A stretch of 15,636 bases of DNA, taken from an uncultured archaeon. Its GTDB lineage: Archaea > Thermoproteota > Nitrososphaeria > Nitrososphaerales > CALBXV01. Positions 6,297 to 15,027 of the stretch are shown here, one piece after another. The notes under the pieces were generated by a model, which was not told where the DNA came from, did not search any database, and saw only the letters and a list, made by a program, of their open reading frames with translations. The first letter of the stretch is position 1; every line of letters starts with the position of its first letter. Both the position numbers and the translations under genes were made by a program. The stretch spans positions 1-15,636 of the forward strand of contig CALBXV010000103.1 of assembly GCA_937890045.1 (NCBI GenBank). The letters run 5' to 3'.

Positions 6297-7436
6297 ATGC
6301 ACTATTTTGAATTCGCACAAAAGGATGCTACACTTTACGAAGGAACAGTAACACAGAGTCAAAATACTGGTCTTGATGAAATCATTGAAGTTTCTAAACA
6401 CATGAATGATACAGCAACCATTGTAAATGCATCTCGTATTTTGATTAAATTTAACTTGACTACAATTTCAGAATCAATTCAGAATAGTACAATTCCAGCA
6501 AACACTACAGGTGTTAATAAAACAAAATATTATTTGAATTTATATGATGCCGCATCATCTGAATTAACTGCTAATGATCTTTTATATGCATATCCAGTCA
6601 GTCAGAGTTGGACTATGGGGGAAGGTAAGTTTTATGATAGTCCAAAAACTACTGAAGGAGTTAGTTGGAGATATAGAACAGGAGAAACAACTGGAGACCA
6701 ATGGGTAAGTGGTTCTAACAGTACAGGTGGAACTTGGTATAGTGGAAGTGGATTTCAGGCATCACAGTCCTTTGACCATGAAACAACTGATATGAGAATG
6801 GATGTTACTGATATTGTAAACCATTGGATAAAGTCAAGTTCAGCTTATCCAAACGAAGGATTTATAGTTAAGAGGAGTGGTAGTATTGGAAATACAGATA
6901 CATCAACTTCAGAAGGAAATTCAACTCGTTTGGGACATTTTAAATTCTTTTCAAGAGAAACACACACAGTTTATCCCCCGAAACTTGAAGTTATGTGGGA
7001 TGATTCTAAATGGGTTACTGGATCATTAACAGCTTCTCTTTCTTCAGCAAACGTAGAAGATATGGTTCTTTATATGAAAGGTTTAAGACCAGAGTACAAA
7101 GAAAATTCTAAAGTGAGATTTAGATTAGTAGGTAGAGAAAGATATCCTACAAAAACATTTTCCACTACGTCAGATAATTTGGTTGTTAAAGCATTACCAA
7201 GTGCAAGTTCTTTTTATTCAGTACGAGACGCTTTAACAGAAGATACAATAGTTCCATTTGGAAGTGGTTCAAGACTTAGTTGTGATTCAAGTGGTAATTA
7301 TTTTAATTTTTGGATGAATGGATTACAACCAGAAAGGTATTATAAAATTACATATAGAGTACAAAGTGGTAGTGGAACTACAGACGAAACAGATCAATAT
7401 TTTGATGAGGATTTTGAATTTAAAGTGGTGAGATAA
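6297..7436 (+). CDS. Tail/baseplate protein with DNRLRE-like carbohydrate-binding fold
   Basis: A 379-aa protein. Residues 1-235 follow the DNRLRE pattern of beta-sandwich modules: an opening DATLYEG strand, a strand with ASRILIKFNL, LNLYDA, a Trp-rich loop (SWTMGEGKFYDSP, about 104-117), the segment MDVTDIVNHWI (about 168-178) and FFSRETHTVYPPKLEV (about 216-232). The last 140 residues form a second beta-rich domain. In cellular proteins such modules are linked to surface sugar recognition; here it would decorate the baseplate or hold fibres. It occupies the place after gp6 where T4 has gp7 and gp8, yet resembles neither. AGGAG (6284-6288) lies 8 bases before the ATG; a start-stop ATG-TAA at 6291 is skipped. 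Domain call from motif memory, moderate confidence. Confidence 0.65.
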   Translation: MHYFEFAQKDATLYEGTVTQSQNTGLDEIIEVSKHMNDTATIVNASRILIKFNLTTISESIQNSTIPANTTGVNKTKYYLNLYDAASSELTANDLLYAYPVSQSWTMGEGKFYDSPKTTEGVSWRYRTGETTGDQWVSGSNSTGGTWYSGSGFQASQSFDHETTDMRMDVTDIVNHWIKSSSAYPNEGFIVKRSGSIGNTDTSTSEGNSTRLGHFKFFSRETHTVYPPKLEVMWDDSKWVTGSLTASLSSANVEDMVLYMKGLRPEYKENSKVRFRLVGRERYPTKTFSTTSDNLVVKALPSASSFYSVRDALTEDTIVPFGSGSRLSCDSSGNYFNFWMNGLQPERYYKITYRVQSGSGTTDETDQYFDEDFEFKVVR

Positions 7437-7437
7437 A

Positions 7438-7743
7438 ATGCCGTATACACTAGAAGAACTCAAAAAAAATGCATATTGGAAACAACTTCATATAGCCGAT
7501 GAAATAGAATATGAACGTAAGCTTACTAGGGCAAGAGAAAAGATGGCAAGTCTTGCTTCAGCAGATGCAGTGCCAACAACAAGGGACGAGTTTGGAGCTA
7601 TGTTGTCCTATGAAGATGTTAATACAAAGGAAGCACTTGAAGATCCTACCCAAACCGTTGCTGCTCCCAATCAAAAAGTAATTTATAGAAGAGATTCGGT
7701 AGATAATATCATAAAAAGACAAATTACAGAACTTGTAAGTTAA
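7438..7743 (+). CDS. Small uncharacterised protein between baseplate genes
   Basis: A 101-aa soluble protein with no recognised family. Residues 3-40 are helical and charged (TLEELKKNAYWKQLHIADEI, then YERKLTRAREKM). A flexible middle (DAVPTTRDEFGAMLSYEDVN) and a short C-terminal helix (RRDSVDNIIKRQITELV) follow. It lies 1 base after the preceding stop and 3 bases before the 1413-aa gene, so all three are translationally linked. A chaperone or small wedge linker for the very large downstream protein is possible, but this is inference from position only. Confidence 0.7.
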   Translation: MPYTLEELKKNAYWKQLHIADEIEYERKLTRAREKMASLASADAVPTTRDEFGAMLSYEDVNTKEALEDPTQTVAAPNQKVIYRRDSVDNIIKRQITELVS

Positions 7744-7746
7744 AAT

Positions 7747-10700
7747 ATGCCAATAGAAATAAAAGAAAAAGATAGCAAACTTTTAGGATTTGGTGGAGTT
7801 AGAGAAGCTGGAGTTTCTGGCTATGAATTCCCCACTTTTGGATCAGACCTAAATGATTTTGTAGAATTTAATGTCTATGATATGGATGGTACATATCTTA
7901 ATACTGGGATTACATCCGATTTTGAAGTTAAAAATAAAGAAATAGTTTTAAAACCAGGTAAGGATTTAAGAAGTCTTGATTATAGGAGTGGTAAATATAA
8001 AGTTAAATATTATTTCTTCAGACGGCTGGGAGGATCAGATTCAGATGTTTTATTGGATGGTGAAGGAAAAGTTTATTCTGGCAAGAACTGGGTTGATGAA
8101 GATGGTAGAACTTTTGCTGGAGAAAAAGCAGCTGCAGATCGTGGTAAAGAATTATTTTCAAAAGAGAACAGATATTATATAGATAAAATTTCCTCTTCAA
8201 GAACTGAAGTTCGTTTAGTCCCCACTATCATCAATGATGAAACTTATAAAAGAGAATTTTTTGAGTTAGCAGAAACTCATAGAAAATATACGCCCATTTC
8301 GGCTGCAGGGTGGGGGGACATTCAATTTGATTTAAAGGACAAAACTAAACTTGATGCAGATTTAAGAAATGATGATGCGGGGTTTACAAAAAAAATGATT
8401 GGGGGAAAACTTGTTATTTGGGACGCATATGTAAAGGATGGAAAGAAACTTAGATTTGAATCAAAAATAATAGAAGTAATAGACAGAGATACTATACGAG
8501 TTGCAGATTCTTATGATGATAAAAGAACTGAACTTGGAATTCCATATGAACAAAGTGGATTGAATGAATTAACAGAGAACCAAAAATTTAGTAAATGGAA
8601 AACTGCTTATAGAACAAAGGCTAAAAAAGACCTTACAACTTTATTACATTTTGATAATCCAAATTTAGCATTAGCTGTAAATTGGCAAAGAGATGATACA
8701 ACTTTTGAAGAATATCCACATTCTATAGTTTATAAGTTATATGATCCATTACCAGCAGGAATATCTGAAAAGGATTATTGTTATGTTGTTAAGGAAATGG
8801 CAGATCCATATGAAGATGAAGTTGTTATAATTCCATTTATAGACCAAGAAGTAGGAACTCTTGTTTTACGATCTCCAAATATGGACGTAATAGATAGTCC
8901 AGTTGGGAAGAGGGAAACGACATTTCAAACTTATGATGATATTGTAACGGCGGACGATGATATTAGAGAAGAGATAGAGAATGAACTTCTTAGTGGTAGT
9001 TTTGCTAATACCGCGTTATTAAATGTTGAATACGACAAATATGAAAACTTTGTTAATTTTAGTTCAGCAAAACAAAGACTTCAGAATTTTAAATACAAAT
9101 TAGAACAAATAGAAAGTGCTACAAGTCAAAGTACTCACTTCGGAACAATAACAGGATCTGGAGTTGATGTATCTAAACAAAATGTAAGTAAAAGACAAAT
9201 GATTAATAGTTTTGATGGTTATGAACGGTATTTATATTTTGAGAGTTCATCTTTTACTACAGGATCAAAACATATTTTAACTCTTGATTCTTCTTGGCCT
9301 AAAACAAGTGGTGCCGGAACAAAATCAAGTCCTTATATGTTAGCAGCGACTACTTCATCTCAGGCGAGTGTATGGTATGACAAGCAAATAGAATCTGCTT
9401 CATTATATGATATAGAGAACGATGGTAACTTTATGAATATGTTACCAAATCATATAACAGATGATACAGAGAATGAACCATTTTTGAAAATGATGAAAAT
9501 GACGGCACAACATTTTGATAATGTTTGGATGTATGTTAAAAATATGGACTCCATTCACGATAGACGGAGAGAGTTAAATAGAGGATATTCAAAGGACTTG
9601 GTTTATAATGTAGGGAAGTCACTTGGAACAACTTTAAAGACAAATAAGGATATTATTAATTTACCGAGATATGTTTTAGGAAAAGAAATAACAGGTTCTG
9701 ATCCAAGTGTAAGATCGGTAACTTCAGAAAAAGATATTTCAAGAGAAATTTGGAAAAGAATTGTTGAAAATAATCCTTACTTTATAAAAACTAAGGGAAC
9801 AGAGAAAGCTCTTAGAGCACTTATAAATTGTTATGGTATTCCATCTTCTATATTAAGAATAAGAGAATATGGTGGACCAGATTTACAAGACACACAAACT
9901 TCTAAATTATCTTATGGTGTTACACGAAAATTTTCAAAGGCAATTGATTTTAAGGGAAGTCAATATGTTAAAACACTTTGGAGTGATAATCAGTGGGGGG
10001 CATATAGAACTGATCGAAAACCAGATACAGTAGAATTTAGATTTAAGACTGCAACAGGTTCAAATCAGATTTTACTTCAATCAGAAGTAAGAACTGAAAG
10101 TTCGGGTGGTATGGCACTTTCCGGCAGTACAGCTTGGGTTATTCGATTGAAAGAAAATAATTCTACTGATAATAGAGGGCACGTTTCGTTGATGTTTTCA
10201 GGTTCCGATGGAATTAGAGAAATATCTTCATCACAATTACCGGTTTATGATGGAGAGTGGTGGAATATAATGGTAAAGAGAGAAAAAGCAGATGATACTT
10301 TTAATGATGCACCACTTGATAGTGACCATGTATCACAAGATATTAGATATAAACTTTTTGTAAAGAAGTACGATCAGGGATTTGGAAGAATTAATTTATA
10401 TGGAAGTGCCACGGAATCTTTTAAGGGGGGTACGGATAATATAGACACAGAAGCTGGAGAAAATTTAGCATTAGAAGATGGAATGTTTATAATGTTAGAA
10501 GCAGGACAGACTGGATCTATAAAGGCGGCAAGTCAGTCATACAATGAAGCTTTCACAGCAAATTCTGCACTTTATTTGGGAGGACGGACAGGTTCAGCAT
10601 TTGGAGTAGATTATTTAACAACTTTCGGAGCTCCTTTAAGTGGTTCTATGCAAGAATTTAGATTATGGAATTCTGCGTTAAGTGAATCTAGATTTGATAA

Positions 10701-11988
10701 TCACGTGAAAGCAGCAAAAGCATATGATGGAAATAGCCCTTCGGCTTCTTACACAGAATTGATTATGAGATATTCATTTAATGAAGCAAAAAACCATTCT
10801 ACTGATAATGAAATAAGAGATACTTCTGCAAATCAAACATTTACACAAACTGGCAGTGCATTCGGATTTGCAAACGAAACTAATTATTCAAGTATTAGTG
10901 ATAAAATGCAAATGTTTGTTCCGAACAATGGCCCAAGTAGAAGATTAGGAAGTAAAATAAGAATAGAAAGTAATGTATTAGAAAGAGGTCAGTTAAGTGT
11001 TGATAAACGGGCTGAAGTAAGTGCGTTTGATTTTGCACCAAATGATTCAAATAAAGTTGGATTATATTTTTCACCAGTTGATGTGGTCAATGAAGATATT
11101 CAATTTTCTGTTGCAGACTTAGATTTTAATCAATATATTGGAGATCCAAGAGATTTATATGAATATGAATATAGAGAATTACCTTATGTCAGAGAAAGTT
11201 ATTGGAAGAAATATACAGGTCCAAACAATTTTTGGGATTATCTTAGACTATTAAAATTTTATGACTTTTCTATATTTGAACAACTTGTAGATTTATTGCC
11301 AGCAAGAGTTAAACCTACTCTTGGGGTTGTAATAGAACCGAATATATTTGAAAGACCAAAGGTAAGGGTATTTCATGGCCCACCTTCAGCTTCCAATGAA
11401 TATTTTTCTGGGTCAATTTCAATAACAAGAGAAACAGATAATGAGACTTTACCAGATAAAAGATATGGAACACAATTAGTGATGAGTGGAAGTACTGTAA
11501 ATGATGGTTTATATCCTTATCATCAAGGAGCCATTTCACAGAGTTCTTTTATAGATCCAACTTTATATAAATTAGGTGTTTCTCACACTGCTTACGCAAC
11601 TGCCTCCGTTGATAAAGGAGGTCCTAATTATGTATTTTCAGAAGCAATAGTTCCATTTATTAGTAGTTCTAGAGCATCGGATTTTAATCAATCTACACTT
11701 TATTTTTATACTGTATCAGGTTCGCCACAATTTTACAGTAAAGATAATCTCATTTATAGGGATAGAGATGATAAATTACATTTAAATGCAAATTCTTCGT
11801 CATATTATGCATCTGAATATGACACTAAATGGGAACAAGTTAAGGCACTAAGAAATTTAGCATTTGATGGATGTTTACAAACACAAAAAACAACACCAGA
11901 TGGAAAATCACCAGTAGAGATAATAATAGGAGACGCTACTGTATTGACAACTGCAGATGGAGGTTCATCAAAGCTTAAAGCTGCATAA
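7747..11988 (+). CDS. Very large baseplate wedge/tail protein with LamG (concanavalin A-like) domain
   Basis: A 1413-aa protein, the largest in the window. The N-terminal ~170 residues form a beta-rich region ending in YYIDKISSSRTEVRLVP, a recurrent opening of marine-phage tail proteins. Residues about 564-600 (MLPNHITDDTENEPFLKMM, HFDNVWMYV) and 660-715 (REIWKRIVENNPYFIKTKGT, ALINCYGIPSSILRIREYGG) resemble the tail-protein-I/baseplate helical module. Residues about 720-990 form a LamG sandwich: VEFRFKT, a YDGEWWNIMVKRE strand, SALYLGGRTG and the closing MQEFRLWNSALSESRF. Residues about 1160-1205 (FWDYLRLLKFYDFSIFEQLV, LPARVKPTLGVVIEPN) precede a Ser-rich C-terminal part. Position suggests the role of T4 gp7 (1032 aa), the wedge initiator, with an inserted sugar-binding domain; orthology is unproven. 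There is no clear SD; translation is probably coupled to the 101-aa gene, 3 bases upstream. Confidence 0.75.
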   Translation: MPIEIKEKDSKLLGFGGVREAGVSGYEFPTFGSDLNDFVEFNVYDMDGTYLNTGITSDFEVKNKEIVLKPGKDLRSLDYRSGKYKVKYYFFRRLGGSDSDVLLDGEGKVYSGKNWVDEDGRTFAGEKAAADRGKELFSKENRYYIDKISSSRTEVRLVPTIINDETYKREFFELAETHRKYTPISAAGWGDIQFDLKDKTKLDADLRNDDAGFTKKMIGGKLVIWDAYVKDGKKLRFESKIIEVIDRDTIRVADSYDDKRTELGIPYEQSGLNELTENQKFSKWKTAYRTKAKKDLTTLLHFDNPNLALAVNWQRDDTTFEEYPHSIVYKLYDPLPAGISEKDYCYVVKEMADPYEDEVVIIPFIDQEVGTLVLRSPNMDVIDSPVGKRETTFQTYDDIVTADDDIREEIENELLSGSFANTALLNVEYDKYENFVNFSSAKQRLQNFKYKLEQIESATSQSTHFGTITGSGVDVSKQNVSKRQMINSFDGYERYLYFESSSFTTGSKHILTLDSSWPKTSGAGTKSSPYMLAATTSSQASVWYDKQIESASLYDIENDGNFMNMLPNHITDDTENEPFLKMMKMTAQHFDNVWMYVKNMDSIHDRRRELNRGYSKDLVYNVGKSLGTTLKTNKDIINLPRYVLGKEITGSDPSVRSVTSEKDISREIWKRIVENNPYFIKTKGTEKALRALINCYGIPSSILRIREYGGPDLQDTQTSKLSYGVTRKFSKAIDFKGSQYVKTLWSDNQWGAYRTDRKPDTVEFRFKTATGSNQILLQSEVRTESSGGMALSGSTAWVIRLKENNSTDNRGHVSLMFSGSDGIREISSSQLPVYDGEWWNIMVKREKADDTFNDAPLDSDHVSQDIRYKLFVKKYDQGFGRINLYGSATESFKGGTDNIDTEAGENLALEDGMFIMLEAGQTGSIKAASQSYNEAFTANSALYLGGRTGSAFGVDYLTTFGAPLSGSMQEFRLWNSALSESRFDNHVKAAKAYDGNSPSASYTELIMRYSFNEAKNHSTDNEIRDTSANQTFTQTGSAFGFANETNYSSISDKMQMFVPNNGPSRRLGSKIRIESNVLERGQLSVDKRAEVSAFDFAPNDSNKVGLYFSPVDVVNEDIQFSVADLDFNQYIGDPRDLYEYEYRELPYVRESYWKKYTGPNNFWDYLRLLKFYDFSIFEQLVDLLPARVKPTLGVVIEPNIFERPKVRVFHGPPSASNEYFSGSISITRETDNETLPDKRYGTQLVMSGSTVNDGLYPYHQGAISQSSFIDPTLYKLGVSHTAYATASVDKGGPNYVFSEAIVPFISSSRASDFNQSTLYFYTVSGSPQFYSKDNLIYRDRDDKLHLNANSSSYYASEYDTKWEQVKALRNLAFDGCLQTQKTTPDGKSPVEIIIGDATVLTTADGGSSKLKAA

Positions 11989-12020
11989 TAACTTAAAAGG
12001 TGTGAAAAATTAACAAAGAG

Positions 12021-12039
12021 TATATTTATAAGTGAGTTA
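12021..12039 (+). promoter_or_regulatory. Late-promoter-like motif opening the tail-fibre operon
   Basis: TATATTTATAAGTGAGTTA, identical in 18 of 19 positions to the element at 922-940. Its core TATAAGTG (12027-12034) aligns with T4 TATAAATA. It lies in the 101-base gap after the 1413-aa gene, which holds no convincing terminator, and about 50 bases before the next start codon. A transcript from here would carry the SD of the 211-aa gene. The gap's other bases show nothing notable. Confidence 0.6.
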
Positions 12040-12089
12040 AATTATCTAACTTGTTTATCTATTATGCTCAAATCACAGGAGAAAATAAT

Positions 12090-12725
12090 ATGGGATTTCT
12101 TGATAATTCCTCAATTACAATAGATGCTGTTCTTACAAAGAAGGGCAGGGAACTATTAGCAAGGGGTGAAAATGAATTTAAAATTACTAAATTTGCTTTA
12201 TCTGATGATGAAGTAGATTATACACTGTGGGATACTACGCATCCAAATGGAACAAATTACTATGGGGCTGTAATTGAAAACATGCCTATGTTAGAAGCAA
12301 TTTCAGATGAAAATCAGTCTATGAGATATAAATTGGTAACACTTCCAAAAGATACAGTTAAGATGCCTATACTTGAATTGGCAGTAGCTTCCTATGTATT
12401 TCAACGAGCCGGGATTTCTCAGGCAGTAAGTCCAACTACCAGAAATGGTGATGATGCAACTGATGGATATACATTTATTTTACATGATTCAGATGCAGCC
12501 ACTATGGTTGTTGGTGAAGGTGCAGAAGTCAATGTGGCAGGAGCAACGACTCCAATTTTCTTAAGTGAAGAAGAGAAGAAGAGGAGTATCACAGTTGTTG
12601 CACAGAGAGTTAATATTACATCTAGATCACTTACATCTGTAATTAAAACTCAATTAACCGTGATTGGTAATAAAACTGGAGCTACTTTTACAGTACCATT
12701 AACAGTCAAGGCTACATTAACTTAA
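12090..12725 (+). CDS. Conserved phage structural protein, 211 aa
   Basis: The start is placed at the ATG at 12090 because AGGAG (12077-12081) sits 8 bases before it. The upstream in-frame TTG at 12051 has no ribosome site and would add 13 residues that do not look conserved. The N-terminus (MGFLDNSSITIDAVLTKKGR, then FKITKFALSDDEVDY) is very family-like, followed by HPNGTNYYGAVIENMPMLEA and LVTLPKDTVKMPI. The C-terminal half is beta-rich and ends in LTVKATLT. No signal peptide or membrane segment. I recall this N-terminal pattern in uncharacterised structural proteins of marine tailed phages. First gene of the second operon, just before two tail-fibre-like genes; a fibre-attachment or distal-tail role is inferred from that place. 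Confidence 0.8.
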   Translation: MGFLDNSSITIDAVLTKKGRELLARGENEFKITKFALSDDEVDYTLWDTTHPNGTNYYGAVIENMPMLEAISDENQSMRYKLVTLPKDTVKMPILELAVASYVFQRAGISQAVSPTTRNGDDATDGYTFILHDSDAATMVVGEGAEVNVAGATTPIFLSEEEKKRSITVVAQRVNITSRSLTSVIKTQLTVIGNKTGATFTVPLTVKATLT

Positions 12726-12737
12726 TAGGAGTTTATA

Positions 12738-13787
12738 ATGGCGGAAATTTTTAAAGCTTTTACTTTTGAGGAAGATGGAACATCGGGTGATATAGTAGAA
12801 AATCTAAGACAGACTGTTTCTTCTGGAATGTGGTCTGGTGGATCAACTACACTAACCTCTTTTTATACTTCCTCAACTCAGAGTGGTAGTAGTGGTGATT
12901 ATTTTTATGATGTATATAAAACAGATCCAGCAACAGATTCAAACGCAGAAGTTCAGTTCAGTGTAGCTTATGGTCATGATGGAGGTAGTGGTTCTAAAGG
13001 TGGTCTTGGATTATCAACTGGCAATAGAGCAACTGCAGCTGTTTATAATCAATTTGGAAATGTAATGTTAGGACCAACCGATGATAAATTTACATTTGCA
13101 GGTCCTTATGATTCTGATGATATTTATGTACTTTCTTTTAGAAGGTCGAGATTTAGGGAAAGAATAGATCCAGGGCAGTGGGAACTTCATGTAAGTGGTA
13201 GTGGAGGAACAGTTAAATTAATTGATAATAGTTCTAAAGCGGATTTATCATCAGTAGATATTGGTGGTAGGGTTTACGATGTAGTTTCAGGTTCTATTTC
13301 GTCTGGAACGGCTGTTATTAATACAGCTGCGGCGATTCAAGCTGGTGGTGGGTACGGATTATTTTATCCAGATATGGGAGCTATAATTTTACATCCAGCT
13401 CCATTGAATAATTCAGGTTCTACTGGACAATTGAACTTAGGAACAGTCAGTGCTTCGGATACAAATAATAACAATGCAGGACGAATGGTTGACAGGATAG
13501 TTCAAGGTGCTAGTTTTAGAGCTCGTAGACAAGAAAATATTTCTTCAACACATTATTTCTGTAGAGTTCATAATAGAGATTTTAATTTTAGTAACAATCC
13601 TACATTTTTTACATCGTCAGATGGTTCATTGACTCAGCAGACGTTTGAAAGAGATCCAAAAGTTTATATTTCAACTGTGGGTCTTTATAATGACACTAAT
13701 GAACTGTTAGCTGTAGCTAAACTTAGTAAACCTATCTTAAAGTCATTTGCCAGAGAAGCAATAGTTAAAGTTAAATTAGATTTTTAA
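12738..13787 (+). CDS. Tail-fibre-like structural protein, paralogue A
   Basis: A 349-aa protein rich in Ser, Gly and Thr with short beta strands, as in fibre or decoration proteins. Residues about 105-140 (GNVMLGPTDDKFTF, then DIYVLSFRRSRFRERIDPG) and 205-225 (GYGLFYPDMGAIILHPAPL) are strand-loop units. Residues 307-349 (YISTVGLYNDTNELLAVAKL, then KPI) match the C-terminus of the next gene at 15 of 24 positions. The shared end may be the attachment or trimerisation domain and the middle the variable contact surface. AGGAG (12727-12731) lies 6 bases before the ATG. It follows the 211-aa gene by 12 bases. No catalytic motif (depolymerase, esterase) was seen. Fibre identity is inferred from composition, context and paralogy. 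Confidence 0.7.
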   Translation: MAEIFKAFTFEEDGTSGDIVENLRQTVSSGMWSGGSTTLTSFYTSSTQSGSSGDYFYDVYKTDPATDSNAEVQFSVAYGHDGGSGSKGGLGLSTGNRATAAVYNQFGNVMLGPTDDKFTFAGPYDSDDIYVLSFRRSRFRERIDPGQWELHVSGSGGTVKLIDNSSKADLSSVDIGGRVYDVVSGSISSGTAVINTAAAIQAGGGYGLFYPDMGAIILHPAPLNNSGSTGQLNLGTVSASDTNNNNAGRMVDRIVQGASFRARRQENISSTHYFCRVHNRDFNFSNNPTFFTSSDGSLTQQTFERDPKVYISTVGLYNDTNELLAVAKLSKPILKSFAREAIVKVKLDF

Positions 13788-13804
13788 CGTAAGGGAGACA
13801 AACG

Positions 13805-15001
13805 GTGTCTTTCTATAGAAAGTTCGGACCAGACGATATTTCGATTGAACCATTTCAAGTTCATAAACAATTTTCATTTTCAGATGTAGATAGTGGGAGT
13901 GGTGTATTTGGACTTGAAGGCCTCAGTGGAAGTGTAAGAGGATTTGATGTAGCTACGGCAGCATCTCAATCCTTTTATGATTATGCTAGTGGTTATGCAG
14001 CTACAATTCAAACATTTTATAAAATTCCTACCTATTATGGTGTTCACCATTTATTTTACAGAAACAATTATAATAAAAGTCCAGAATATGGACCACAAAG
14101 ATATTTAGCTGATTATTACGATGTAGGTGGCAGTAAAACAAATGTTGTTGGATCAGAACATAGAATAGATAATGAAAATTTATATTATAGGTTGGGGAAT
14201 ATCTATGATAATAAAAGAGAGTTATATGAGAGTGTAAATATTATAACAGTACCTCAAAAATTCTTTGGCGAAGAAATAAAACCCAATTCTTTTAGACTCG
14301 TTGATAATAGCACTGATAGTTCAATAACAATTATAGATGATGGTGATGGAAATCTTTATGATTTAGCTCATTCTTCAAGTTTCGCGAATTACAAAAGTGC
14401 TAGTTTCGATAGAGCATATCTAACCGCCGATGCAAGTGGAAGTCAAGTAGGAAATATTTTTTATAAGCATGGTATAGTAGCCATTACAGAAACAGGTTCT
14501 TATAGGAGAGTAGGTTTAACTAACGGGGATGATGGATTTTCATTCAGTTTTAGGTCTACACATACAATATATCAGCACCAATATAATTGTAAGGTTATGC
14601 CAAGTGATTTAAATAAAACTATGAATATTAGTGTAACAGAAGGTTATAGTGGAAGTATTTCAGCTGCGACTGAAAGTATAACGAGATATAAGTACTTTGC
14701 ACCAGGCGATGAACCAGGACCAGGGTTTAGATATGGTGATACTACTCACGATGGATTAGGCCCGGCCGTTTATGGTTCTGCTACTTACTGGCAATTTCTA
14801 GGAGGTCAAAGTTTTAGTAAGCAGTATAATGCTACTGATACATTTAACAATTTTGTAACTCATTCCGATTTTGCTCCATACATCACAAATGTTGGACTTT
14901 ACAATGAAACTAATAATTTGGTTGCTTTAGGTAAATTGGCAAGACCAATCAAAAATGACTTAGAAACCCCATTGAATTTAGTAATTAGATTTGATTTATA
15001 G
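13805..15001 (+). CDS. Tail-fibre-like structural protein, paralogue B
   Basis: A 398-aa protein starting at GTG, backed by AGGGAG (13792-13797) 7 bases upstream; no earlier ATG exists in frame after the previous stop. The N-terminal ~140 residues are unlike paralogue A: Tyr/Phe-rich, with FYKIPTYYGVHHLFYRNNYN and GPQRYLADYYDVGG. From about residue 160 the two share an order of strands (NSFRLVDNSTDSSITIIDDG; GNIFYKHGIVAITETGSYRR), and residues 357-382 (YITNVGLYNETNNLVALGKL) match A closely. This suggests duplication followed by replacement or divergence of the N-terminal part. Probably a second fibre subunit or receptor-binding protein on the same attachment point. No enzyme motif visible. 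Confidence 0.7.
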   Translation: MSFYRKFGPDDISIEPFQVHKQFSFSDVDSGSGVFGLEGLSGSVRGFDVATAASQSFYDYASGYAATIQTFYKIPTYYGVHHLFYRNNYNKSPEYGPQRYLADYYDVGGSKTNVVGSEHRIDNENLYYRLGNIYDNKRELYESVNIITVPQKFFGEEIKPNSFRLVDNSTDSSITIIDDGDGNLYDLAHSSSFANYKSASFDRAYLTADASGSQVGNIFYKHGIVAITETGSYRRVGLTNGDDGFSFSFRSTHTIYQHQYNCKVMPSDLNKTMNISVTEGYSGSISAATESITRYKYFAPGDEPGPGFRYGDTTHDGLGPAVYGSATYWQFLGGQSFSKQYNATDTFNNFVTHSDFAPYITNVGLYNETNNLVALGKLARPIKNDLETPLNLVIRFDL

Positions 15002-15003
15002 AG

Positions 15004-15016
15004 ATATTTATAAATA
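15004..15016 (+). promoter_or_regulatory. Weak third copy of the late-promoter-like motif
   Basis: ATATTTATAAATA shares the ATATT plus TATAANTR pattern; TATAAATA at 15009-15016 is the exact T4 late box, and 15005-15016 is a perfect palindrome. It overlaps the SD (15016-15021) of the exported-protein gene, so a T4-type start near 15022 would leave that mRNA without its SD. It is therefore the weakest of the three as a promoter for that gene. Confidence 0.35.
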
Positions 15017-15027
15017 AGGAGAAAACC

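Noticed and set aside
6039..6401. Minus-strand 120-codon frame across the gp6/DNRLRE-like junction
   Set aside because: It covers conserved gp6 C-terminal coding sequence in reverse; no start signal or family pattern.
12051..12089. Upstream in-frame TTG start that would lengthen the 211-aa protein by 13 residues
   Set aside because: No ribosome site precedes it, while the ATG at 12090 has AGGAG at ideal spacing and begins a family-like MGFLDN sequence.
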